A stretch of 51,472 nt of DNA from JANWYT01 sp034432435 (GTDB lineage: Bacteria; Chloroflexota; Anaerolineae; Aggregatilineales; Phototrophicaceae). The stretch covers positions 1 through 51,472 of the forward strand of contig DAOUBS010000020.1 in assembly GCA_034432435.1 (NCBI GenBank). Reading direction: 5' to 3'. The notes under the pieces are model-generated. The model had not been told where the DNA came from. It saw only the letters and a program-made list of their open reading frames with translations, and ran no database searches. This document shows positions 9,323 to 17,078 of this stretch, piece by piece. Within the stretch, counting starts at the first letter, position 1. Each line of letters opens with the position of its first letter. The translations under genes were made by a program, and so were the position numbers.

Positions 9323-11101
9323 CTAGTCTCCTATGGGTTCAGCGGGCAGCGGATCGTCCGTGAGCAGCTCGCGCTCCACCATGTGGGCGTAGAAGCCGCC
9401 GCGCGCGACCAGCTCGGCGTGCGTCCCCTGCTCCACGATGCGGCCTTCATCCATGACGACAATCCAATCTGCGTCTTTGACCGTGGCCACGCGGTGGGCA
9501 ATGATGAGGCTCGTCCGCGAGCGCAGCACGTGCTTGAGGTCGCCGAGGATGTCGGCAGCGGTGCGCGTGTCCACGCTGCTGAGCGCGTCGTCTAGCACGA
9601 GGATCGCCGGGTCGCGCACCAGCGCCCGCGCGATGGCCACGCGCTGCTTCTGCCCGCCAGAGAGCATCACCCCTTTCTCGCCCACCAGCGTGTTGAGGCC
9701 ATCCGGCAGCTGCGGCAGGTCGTTGCTCAAGCGCGAGATGCGCACAGCGGCCTCAACGCCTTGGTCGCTGATGTTGGGCTTGCCCATGCGGATGTTCTCG
9801 TGTAGGGCGCGGCTGAACAAGAAAGTGTTCTGCGGGACGTAGGTCACGGCGCGGCGCAGGTCGTCTAGGCGGATGCGCCGCACGTCCACCCCGTCGATGC
9901 GCACCTCGCCGCTGGTTACGTCCATCACGCGCGCCAGCAGGTTCACAAGCGTCGTCTTGCCGCAGCCGGTCGCGCCCACCAGCCCCACCGTCTGCCCCGC
10001 GGGGATCTTGAGGTCGATGTCCTTCAACAGCACTTTATCGCCCACTTGGTAGGTCACGCCGCGGAACTCAACGTCGCCGCGCACGTGGGGCATGGCCACC
10101 GCGTCGGGCGCGTCGGCGATTTCCGCTTCTTGCAGCAGGGGCGTCACGCGCTTGAGCGCGCCGCGCGTTTGCATCGTGCGCTGGTAGATCATGCCGATCT
10201 CTAACAGCGACTTGGAGATGAACGTCAGATAGAGCAGGAATTGGGTGAAGTTGCCCAACGTCATCTGCCCGTTGAGCGTCTGATAGCCGCCCACGACGAC
10301 CACCACGCCAGCAGCCGTCTGAGCGATGGCTTGCGGCAGCATCCCGACCGGCTCATAGCGCCGCTTGAAATAGAGCCACGTCTTGCGCAGTTGAACGTTC
10401 TGCGCGTGGAAGGCCGCCGCCGCGTCGCGCTCGCGCCCGAAGCTTTTAATCGTCTGAATGCCGCTGGCGCTGTCCTGCACCAGCGCCGCCAGTACCCCCT
10501 GCTGATCCTGAACCTTCTCCGAGAGCGGCGTGATCGCCAAGCCAGCGACCATCTGAAACGCCGTGCTGACCGCCAGCACGATGAACACGATCACCGTCAG
10601 CGTCAAATCGATGGTAGCCAGCAGCACAAACGTAAACGCCAGCCCGGCAAGCGCGCTGCCGCTGCGGTTGACGCTGATCGCCAACACGCGCCACACGTAC
10701 TGCAAATCCCCGTGCAGGCGGGCGATGAGGTCGCCCGTCGGGAAGCGGTTGTAGAAGCGCTGATCGAGCGTCAGCATGTTCTCGAAGATGTCGTTGCGCA
10801 TCTCGTGGTGGGTCTTATAGGCCACCAGCCCGCTGAAGTAGCGCTGACCGTAAAACGCGACGAGGGTGATGAGGCTGAAGACGATCAACGTGCCGATGTC
10901 AGCGGTGATCTGCTCCATGCTCAGGCCGCGCGTGATGTGGTCGACGATGATACCGATCAAGAAGGGCTGCATCGCGTCGGCAATACCGCCCACGATGCCC
11001 GCGCCCACAGCGATCAGCATCGGCAGGCGGTTGTGCAGGACGTAGTGCGCGAACCAGCGGGCATCGGCAACCCGACGAGGCGGAAGCGTTGAACTGGCCA
11101 T
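9323..11101 (-). CDS. type I ABC exporter, degenerate-site half
   Basis: 592 residues from ATG 11101 (MASSTLPP...). The frame is open to 11275 but that extension is not protein-like and would not match the 593-residue partner. Membrane domain at about 35-330; NBD with Walker A GATGCGKTT, signature LSGGQKQ and Walker B ILVLDDALSSVD. The catalytic Glu is replaced by Asp (LDD instead of LDE). One degenerate and one complete ATP site is the hallmark of heterodimeric exporters, which supports pairing with the gene two bases downstream. It is transcribed first. No clear Shine-Dalgarno site precedes the start. Confidence 0.9.
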   Translation of the reverse strand: MASSTLPPRRVADARWFAHYVLHNRLPMLIAVGAGIVGGIADAMQPFLIGIIVDHITRGLSMEQITADIGTLIVFSLITLVAFYGQRYFSGLVAYKTHHEMRNDIFENMLTLDQRFYNRFPTGDLIARLHGDLQYVWRVLAISVNRSGSALAGLAFTFVLLATIDLTLTVIVFIVLAVSTAFQMVAGLAITPLSEKVQDQQGVLAALVQDSASGIQTIKSFGRERDAAAAFHAQNVQLRKTWLYFKRRYEPVGMLPQAIAQTAAGVVVVVGGYQTLNGQMTLGNFTQFLLYLTFISKSLLEIGMIYQRTMQTRGALKRVTPLLQEAEIADAPDAVAMPHVRGDVEFRGVTYQVGDKVLLKDIDLKIPAGQTVGLVGATGCGKTTLVNLLARVMDVTSGEVRIDGVDVRRIRLDDLRRAVTYVPQNTFLFSRALHENIRMGKPNISDQGVEAAVRISRLSNDLPQLPDGLNTLVGEKGVMLSGGQKQRVAIARALVRDPAILVLDDALSSVDTRTAADILGDLKHVLRSRTSLIIAHRVATVKDADWIVVMDEGRIVEQGTHAELVARGGFYAHMVERELLTDDPLPAEPIGD

Positions 11102-11271
11102 AGGGGAAGCTGCCTTGTGCTTACAACTAGCGTTAATGCTATGCCATTGTAACACACGCCCACAGGCCATCTCATGCCAGATTGGACTGGTTTGGTTTGG
11201 GAGGCAGTTATACAACGCCTGTGTGAGTTCCTGAGGGCGGTCAAGTGTCAAACCGCCCCCCAACTGATTTG

Positions 11272-11751
11272 TCACTCCGATGAGCGCAGCAGGTGGGCGT
11301 AGGGGCCGGGCGTGCTGTCAGGGATTTCGAGCGCGTTGACTGCCTTCTTGTAGAAATCCACCGGCCCGGCTGAGCCGATCACCGCGTAGGCGTAGCCCAA
11401 CGCGCGCAGGTCGTGCAGGCTGGCCAGCAGTAGGGTGTGCCCTGTGCCGCGCCCGCGCGCCGCCTCGCTGACGCCCGTCGGGCCGAAGAAGCCCTTGAAC
11501 GTGACGTCGTGGCAAGCGAACCCGATCAAGCGATCCCCCGCCAGCGCGAGGAAGCACGTCAGCGGCGCGCGGCTGAAGGCGACCTCGACCTCGCTCGCCC
11601 AAAACGCGCTAAAGTGCCGCGCCACCCACGCGGCCACGTGGTGCTTTTCAGGCGCGATGCCGCGGCGGATGATCACCCCTTTGGCGCGCTGCTCCGCGAG
11701 GACTGGCTCTAATGGCGGCAGTTCATAGAGCTTCACCAGCATGTCGGCCAT
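11272..11751 (-). CDS. GNAT acetyltransferase of the muropeptide operon
   Basis: 159 residues. The acetyl-CoA loop R-G-R-G-T-G in EAARGRGTGHTLL (about 96-108) and the flanking strands LAGDRLIGFA and YAYAVIGSAG fit the GNAT fold. The C-terminal FYKK motif is the usual strand-helix end. It is the last gene of the cell-wall recycling operon, one base after the murQ stop, so it probably acetylates an amino sugar or peptide made in this pathway, such as a GlcNAc or diamino acid derivative. That role is an inference from position. Acyl acceptors of GNATs cannot be read from sequence. Confidence 0.85.
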   Translation of the reverse strand: MADMLVKLYELPPLEPVLAEQRAKGVIIRRGIAPEKHHVAAWVARHFSAFWASEVEVAFSRAPLTCFLALAGDRLIGFACHDVTFKGFFGPTGVSEAARGRGTGHTLLLASLHDLRALGYAYAVIGSAGPVDFYKKAVNALEIPDSTPGPYAHLLRSSE

Positions 11752-11752
11752 G

Positions 11753-12628
11753 TCACCCGATCACCTTTCTGAGGTAGCCGCCCGCCGCGTCGAGCAGGCG
11801 CTGGCCTTCTTCGGCGTTCACCCCCAGCTTGCCCATGACGATGGCCAGTTTGACGCGCCGCCCACTGGCCTCCAGCAGATGCTGCGCAGTGGGGCGATCC
11901 ACGTCAGCGATCTGCTCGATAATGCGCAGGCTGCGCTCGACCAGCTTTTGGTTGGTGGGCTGCACGTCCACCATCAGGTTGCCATAGACCTTGCCCAGCC
12001 GCACCATCGACGCGGTGCTGATCATGTTGAGCGCCATCTTCTGCGCTGTGCCGGCCTTCATGCGCGTGCTGCCCGCCACGACCTCTGGCCCAGTCAGCAG
12101 CGCAATCGGGATGTCGGCGGCGTCCAGCACGGGCGCGGGCGCGTTGCACGAGATGCCGACCGTTACACAGCCCAACGACCGCGCATAGCCTAGCGCCCCC
12201 AGCACATACGGCGTCGTGCCGCTGGCCGCTATACCGATCACGACATCGGCCGCGGTGAGGCCGCGCTGAACAAGGTCACGCGCGCCTTGTTCGGCGTCGT
12301 CCTCGGCCCCTTCCACTGAGCGCATCATTGCGCCCTCGCCGCCCGCCAACACGCCCTGCACTTGCTCCGGCGGGACGCTGTAGGTCGGCAGGCACTCCAC
12401 CGCGTCGATCACGCCGGTGCGCCCGCTCGCGCCCGCCCCTACGTAGAACAGACGTCCGCCCGCCGCCAGCGCCGCGACAACCGCATCCACCGCGCGGGCG
12501 ATCTGTGGCAGGGCACGCGCCACCGCCAGCGCCACCGTCTGATCTTCCTCGTTGATGACGCGCAGGATCTCCAACGTCGGCAGCGTGTCGAGTTGGGCGC
12601 TGCGCGGGTTTTGGCTCTCGGTCAGCAT
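11753..12628 (-). CDS. murQ: MurQ, N-acetylmuramic acid 6-phosphate etherase
   Basis: 291 residues, the normal length. A SIS domain carries GAGASGRTGVIDAVECLPT at about 64-82 and SVEGAEDD at about 104-111. Glu78 and Glu109 match the two catalytic acids of E. coli MurQ. The substrate-contacting STRMKAGTAQKMALN segment is intact. The enzyme removes D-lactate from MurNAc-6-phosphate to give GlcNAc-6-phosphate, feeding salvage or glycolysis. Its start overlaps the end of the amino-sugar kinase gene by seven bases. The substrate should come from AnmK, and perhaps from the neighbouring BadF-type kinase. Confidence 0.96.
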   Translation of the reverse strand: MLTESQNPRSAQLDTLPTLEILRVINEEDQTVALAVARALPQIARAVDAVVAALAAGGRLFYVGAGASGRTGVIDAVECLPTYSVPPEQVQGVLAGGEGAMMRSVEGAEDDAEQGARDLVQRGLTAADVVIGIAASGTTPYVLGALGYARSLGCVTVGISCNAPAPVLDAADIPIALLTGPEVVAGSTRMKAGTAQKMALNMISTASMVRLGKVYGNLMVDVQPTNQKLVERSLRIIEQIADVDRPTAQHLLEASGRRVKLAIVMGKLGVNAEEGQRLLDAAGGYLRKVIG

Positions 12629-13545
12629 GGGTCGTCCTCTCGTTTGTGGATCATCTTGGCCAGCAGCGCCGCCCCAATCACGGGCGGGTAGCGCGGCGTC
12701 GGCACGTCGATCTGAAGGGAATCCGCCAGCACCTGGCGGTAGTAAGCCGATTTTTCCAACAGGCCGCCGGCGAACCCAATCGGCCCATTGATATGGAGCT
12801 GATCGCGCAGTTGGTGCACGTGGTCAACCAGCCGCAGCGCCCCCTGCATGACGATGCGTTGCGCGTGGGCGTTGCCGGCCTGCGCCAGCGCCAGCACGAG
12901 CGGGGCCAACGTCGCCACGCGGGGCGCGGGCGCGCCATCCCGATACACCCACTGGAGCATCTGGCGCGGCGTGCGAATCTCAAGGAAGTCCAGCACCTGC
13001 TCTTTGAGCGCGCGGCTTGGCTCATCCTGCCGCCGCTGGTCGGCGATCTGCGCCACGCACTTGAGCGCCTGCCGCCCGATCCAACAGCCGCTGCCCTCAT
13101 CGCCGATCAAGTAGCCCCAGCCGCCCACCAGCGCGCTCTCGCCCGCCGCGTTGATGCCGTAAGCGCAGCTGCCCGTCCCGCTCAAGACGAGCAGCCCCAA
13201 GCGGGCGCCGTGCGCCCCGACGAGCGCAGCCTCAACATCGCTGGCCAGCGCCTGCGGAACATCCGGCAGCGCCGCGCTAAGCGTCGCCTGCAGCCAATCC
13301 GCGCTGTGTTCAGGGGCAGCCCCCGCGATCCCTGCGCCCACAGCAGCCACCGCGCGCGGCGGCACGTCCGCCTGAAGGAGCGCCGCCTGCACTGCTGCCT
13401 GAATGCGCTGCGCGGCCAGCGCGTGCCCCACCACCGACGGGTTGACCGTCTCCCCGTGCGCCTCCGCTAACACGCCCAGCTCCGCGTCTACCACCACGAC
13501 GCGCAGGCTCGTTCCCCCCCCGTCGATCCCTACGTAGCAGCCCAT
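12622..13545 (-). CDS. BadF/BadG-family amino-sugar kinase (GlcNAc or MurNAc kinase)
   Basis: 307 residues. The ASKHA phosphate-1 motif GIDGGGTSLR is at 6-15, a phosphate-2 motif LSGTGSCAYG at about 119-128, then GGWGYLIGDEGSG, and an adenosine motif near GFAGGL. This layout matches bacterial N-acetylglucosamine kinases of the BadF/BadG/BcrA family, to which the GlcNAc/MurNAc kinase MurK also belongs. Position between anmK and murQ, overlapping both, fits a role in phosphorylating the GlcNAc freed by NagZ and possibly MurNAc freed by NamZ. The second activity would explain how reduced-chain MurNAc enters MurQ without a PTS. Specificity is not decidable by eye. Confidence 0.88.
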   Translation of the reverse strand: MGCYVGIDGGGTSLRVVVVDAELGVLAEAHGETVNPSVVGHALAAQRIQAAVQAALLQADVPPRAVAAVGAGIAGAAPEHSADWLQATLSAALPDVPQALASDVEAALVGAHGARLGLLVLSGTGSCAYGINAAGESALVGGWGYLIGDEGSGCWIGRQALKCVAQIADQRRQDEPSRALKEQVLDFLEIRTPRQMLQWVYRDGAPAPRVATLAPLVLALAQAGNAHAQRIVMQGALRLVDHVHQLRDQLHINGPIGFAGGLLEKSAYYRQVLADSLQIDVPTPRYPPVIGAALLAKMIHKREDDPC

Positions 13546-14717
13546 GCCCGCCCCCGCTGAGCCAGCAGCGCCTCATAGTTCGCGCCCGGCGTGATCTGCC
13601 CCAACAGGCTGGGATGACGCGCGCCCGTCTGGCTGGGCAGCGTGGACGGTCGTCCGTGCCACGTCTCATAGGCCAGCACCGCGAACCCCAGCGCTTCCTT
13701 GAGGTCACCTGAGAGGCCGAGCGCCTCGTGCGTCAGCACAGGGACATCGGCAGCCTGCGCCAGCATGTCGATCAGTGTGCGGTTGTGCTGACCGCCGCCG
13801 CTTACCACGATCTCATCCACGGCGTGCGGCAGATGGGCGCGGTAGGCGTGCGCGATGCTGTGGGCAGTGAAGGCGGTCAGCGTGGCGAGGATGTCCCGCC
13901 AGCCGAGGCCGCGCGCGTGGCCTTCCGCGACGAGCACCCGCGCCTGCGCCGTCCCGAACAGCTCGCGGCCGGTCGTCTTGGGCGGCGGTTGATGGAGGTA
14001 AGGGTGCTGCATCAGCGCGCCCAGCCACGCCGCGTCCACGTGCCCCTGCGCGGCGAACTGACCGTCTGGGTCGTAGCGATGCTGCCCATCAGTTAGCGCG
14101 TCTGCCGCGGCGTCGATCAGCGCATTGCCCGGCCCCGTGTCGAACGCGACGAGCGGCGCGCCCGGCGCACTCAACGGGGGCAAGCACGAGACGTTGCCCA
14201 TCCCACCGATGTTCTGAACGGCGCGCCAGCGCGTCGGATGGCGCAGCAGCAGCCAATCGACGTAGGCGGTCAGAGGCGCGCCGTGGCCGCCCGCCGCCAC
14301 ATCGCGCGCGCGGAAGTTGTGGATCGTCGTGATCCCCGTCAGCTCGGCGATGACGCAGGCCTCACCCAGCTGCAGCGTGCCGTAGACCCGTCCGGCGCGC
14401 ACCTCGTGCCACACAGTCTGTCCGTGGCTAGCGACCAGATCGACCGCTGATGGGGGATGCTTGGCCTCGGCCAGCAGATCCAACACGGCCTGCGCAAAGG
14501 CCGCCCCCAGCTCCACGTTGAGCGCGCACAAGGCCGCGCTGCTGCTGGTTTCGGGCTGGCAGGCCTCAAGGATGCGACGGCGCAGGTCGGCGTCATAGGA
14601 GAAGGTGCGCCCATGCAGCACGCGCGCGCTCAGCGTGGGCGGCGCGCCGCTGATCTCGCACAAGGCCGCGTCGATCCCGTCCGCCGACGTGCCCGACATC
14701 AACCCGACGACCTTCAC
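13530..14717 (-). CDS. anmK: AnmK, anhydro-N-acetylmuramic acid kinase
   Basis: 395 residues from GTG 14717, with GGAGGAG about eight bases upstream. The GTG overlaps the preceding stop as GTGA. GLMSGTSADGID near the start binds phosphate; QLGEACVIA, NIGGMGN and FDTGPGNALID are family motifs, followed by GGGQHN. The enzyme opens the 1,6-anhydro ring of anhMurNAc and phosphorylates it to MurNAc-6-P, the substrate of MurQ two genes downstream. anhMurNAc arises only from lytic transglycosylase products, so the cell must meet such fragments, either its own or from other bacteria. Slightly longer than the E. coli protein (about 370). Confidence 0.95.
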   Translation of the reverse strand: MKVVGLMSGTSADGIDAALCEISGAPPTLSARVLHGRTFSYDADLRRRILEACQPETSSSAALCALNVELGAAFAQAVLDLLAEAKHPPSAVDLVASHGQTVWHEVRAGRVYGTLQLGEACVIAELTGITTIHNFRARDVAAGGHGAPLTAYVDWLLLRHPTRWRAVQNIGGMGNVSCLPPLSAPGAPLVAFDTGPGNALIDAAADALTDGQHRYDPDGQFAAQGHVDAAWLGALMQHPYLHQPPPKTTGRELFGTAQARVLVAEGHARGLGWRDILATLTAFTAHSIAHAYRAHLPHAVDEIVVSGGGQHNRTLIDMLAQAADVPVLTHEALGLSGDLKEALGFAVLAYETWHGRPSTLPSQTGARHPSLLGQITPGANYEALLAQRGRAWAAT

Positions 14718-15907
14718 GCCGCCAGCTCCTCCCCAAGAAGGTTGTGCACGTCGCGGCGCATCTGATAGCTCGGCATGACGTCGCGCCCATAATACACCGC
14801 GTTGGTCAGCAGCGTGATCACCAGCCCGTTTACTGGGTCGATGAACAGCGACGTGCCAGTAAAGCCGGTATGGCCGTAGGTTGCCGGCGAGAGCAGATCG
14901 CCCGCGGCTGACTCCGTCAAAGAGCGCACCATCCACCCCAGACCGCGCCGCTCGTTCCCGTCGATGGCCTGTGGTGTGGTGGCCATGCGCTGAAGCTCCG
15001 GCGCAATCGGCAGCTGCCCCAGCAGCCAGCAGTGCCCCAACGCCGACACGCCGCGCGCGTGCTGAAAGCCCCCCGCATGGCCGCTGACGCCGCCCAAGCC
15101 GCTGGCGTTCTCATCGTGGACTTCGCCCCACACGCGCCGCCCGCGCCAGCTCGGGTCGTGCTCCGTAGGGGCGATGCGCTCCCGCGGCAGCCCGCCCTCG
15201 CGCACTGGGTTGAAGATCGGCAGCGCGCCCACACTCGGCCCAAGCAGCGCCGCCAGCGCCGCGTCCAGCGGTTGGCCGGTCAGCCGCTGGATGGACTCCG
15301 CCAGCAGGATCAAGCCGAGGTCGCTGTAGTGCACGCCTTTATCAGGATGATCAACAAACGGTGTTTTCCACAGGGCGGCAAGGCCGCGCTGCCAGCGCGT
15401 GGCGCGGTCTAGCGGGTCAGGTTGGTTGGGCGGGGGCGGCGGGTCGCCAATCTCAGCGTAGAGCGCGCGCCACGACGCGAGGCCGCTGGTGTGCGTCAGC
15501 AGGTGGCGGAAGGTCACGCGACAGGGGTCAACCGTCTGGCCACGCAGCTGGGGCGGCGTGGGCAGAAGCTGCTTGCTGTGCGGGTCTTGGCCGCCGCTGA
15601 TGGGTCGCGGGTCGCCGCCGAACTCTGGCAGCACGCTCACGATGGGCGCGTCTAACATGACACGTCCACGGTTTACGAGGATGAGAAACGCCGTCGTGAC
15701 GAACACTTTCGTGATCGACGCCAGATCGAACAGCGTGTTTGTGTCACAGGGGGCGCGCCATTCCACGTCGCGCCAGCCCCACGCGCGATGCAGCAGCTCG
15801 CTATCACGGCTCCACACGTTGAGCACCGCCGCCGGCACGCGCTCCGGAACGTACCGCGCCATCAGCGCGTCAAGCCGGTGGAGAGCACTCGATGACAAGG
15901 AAGGCAT
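14714..15907 (-). CDS. beta-lactamase-family serine hydrolase, AmiE-like
   Basis: 397 residues from ATG 15907, with GAGGAG ten bases upstream. A start six codons earlier (15925) would lie inside namZ with no ribosome site. The SxxK motif S64-I-T-K67, YSD at about 200 and HTG at about 343 are the three catalytic signatures of class C beta-lactamase/PBP-like esterases and amidases. In Bacillus subtilis the homologous cell-wall operon has a beta-lactamase-family MurNAc-L-Ala amidase (AmiE) next to nagZ and namZ. The same neighbours here suggest it trims stem peptides from muramic acid. No signal peptide is seen, so it should act in the cytoplasm. A simple esterase or D,D-peptidase is the alternative. 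Confidence 0.75.
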   Translation of the reverse strand: MPSLSSSALHRLDALMARYVPERVPAAVLNVWSRDSELLHRAWGWRDVEWRAPCDTNTLFDLASITKVFVTTAFLILVNRGRVMLDAPIVSVLPEFGGDPRPISGGQDPHSKQLLPTPPQLRGQTVDPCRVTFRHLLTHTSGLASWRALYAEIGDPPPPPNQPDPLDRATRWQRGLAALWKTPFVDHPDKGVHYSDLGLILLAESIQRLTGQPLDAALAALLGPSVGALPIFNPVREGGLPRERIAPTEHDPSWRGRRVWGEVHDENASGLGGVSGHAGGFQHARGVSALGHCWLLGQLPIAPELQRMATTPQAIDGNERRGLGWMVRSLTESAAGDLLSPATYGHTGFTGTSLFIDPVNGLVITLLTNAVYYGRDVMPSYQMRRDVHNLLGEELAA

Positions 15908-15914
15908 AAGCACG

Positions 15915-17078
15915 TCACTCCTCATACAGCAGGTACGGTGCGCGCTTGGCGCGGAAGGCAGCCTCCTCCGCAGCCCATTCCGCCATCAGCGCGGGCATAG
16001 TCATATCCTTGTTCAAAAAATTTCGCCGCACGCTGTCCGTGCCCATCAAGAGGTCGAAGTGATGGCGCGCTTGGTGCGGCGGCTGCCAATCGACTTGACT
16101 AGCGTAGGTCATCATAACCTCACGCAGGACGATCAACCACGTCGCAAGCGGATGATAGGCGCTGGCGTTGGTGACGTGCGCCATGACGCCGGCGCAGTCC
16201 ACGTTGGCGTACTTGCTGGCGCAGGGGCGGAACGTCACCGGTCGAAAGCGCACGCCGGGCATCCCTAACATGTTCAGATAGTCCGCCAGCACCACCGCGT
16301 TGATGAACGGCGCGCCCAGCACTTGAAACGCGAAGCCCGTCCCACGCCCCTCGCTGAGCGTTGTCCCCTCAACGAGGCACGAGCCGGGGTAATGCTCAAG
16401 GTTAGCGAAGCCCGCCAGCGCGGGCGACGGGGCGACCCAGTGCAGCCCCATCTGTGAGAACGTCATGGCGCGTCGCAGGCCGCCGCACGGAATGACCGTC
16501 AGATCGCACGGCTGCGCCAGGTGCTCCGCGTTGAGCAGCCGCGCCAGCTCGCCGATGGTCAAACCGTGGCGGATGGGCACGTCAAAGCGCCCGACGAACG
16601 ATTCAAACCCCGCGCGCACGCCCGGCCCCTGCACGATCTGCCCACCCAGCGGATTCGGTCGGTCACAGACAATCAGCGGCACGCCCTGCTCGGCGCAGGC
16701 GTCCATGATGTACGACAGCGTCCAAACGTAGGTGTAGAAGCGCACCCCCACATCCTGAATGTCGCAGATCATCACGTCTAGATCGCGCAGCGCCTCCGGC
16801 ATCGGCTTGTTCGTCTCGCCGTACAAGCTGTAGACGGGCACGCGGCTGTAGTCATCGATCTGACTGCTCACCTTTTCGCCGGCGCTCGCTGCGCCACTGA
16901 TGCCGTGCTCGGGGCCGAACAGCGCCGCCAGCGTCACGTTGTTCGCAATTGCGAACAGAACATATGAGGGCACAAGGTCGGCGTTGACGGCGCTCCAGTT
17001 CGTGTAGAGGCCGACACGTTTTCCACGAATGAGGTCAAACTGCTCGGTCAGCAGACGCTCAACCCCCAACACAATCAT
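15915..17078 (-). CDS. namZ: NamZ-like exo-beta-N-acetylmuramidase (DUF1343, GH171)
   Basis: 387 residues, close to the family norm. GPEHG at 55-59 carries the conserved Glu57 of the active site. Further family signatures are VYSLYG, D-x-Q-D-V-G-x-R-x-Y-T-Y, DRPNPLGG and LVEGTT-LSEGRGT. In B. subtilis NamZ releases MurNAc from the non-reducing end of glycan chains, alternating with NagZ. That enzyme is exported; this one has no signal peptide, so it should work on imported fragments. Its ATG overlaps the nagZ stop (ATGA), as expected for partners. Confidence 0.93.
   Translation of the reverse strand: MIVLGVERLLTEQFDLIRGKRVGLYTNWSAVNADLVPSYVLFAIANNVTLAALFGPEHGISGAASAGEKVSSQIDDYSRVPVYSLYGETNKPMPEALRDLDVMICDIQDVGVRFYTYVWTLSYIMDACAEQGVPLIVCDRPNPLGGQIVQGPGVRAGFESFVGRFDVPIRHGLTIGELARLLNAEHLAQPCDLTVIPCGGLRRAMTFSQMGLHWVAPSPALAGFANLEHYPGSCLVEGTTLSEGRGTGFAFQVLGAPFINAVVLADYLNMLGMPGVRFRPVTFRPCASKYANVDCAGVMAHVTNASAYHPLATWLIVLREVMMTYASQVDWQPPHQARHHFDLLMGTDSVRRNFLNKDMTMPALMAEWAAEEAAFRAKRAPYLLYEE

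Noticed and set aside
11102..11275. N-terminal extension of the ABC exporter half
   Set aside because: The sequence is AT-richer, lacks membrane or family features and would make this half longer than its 593-residue partner.
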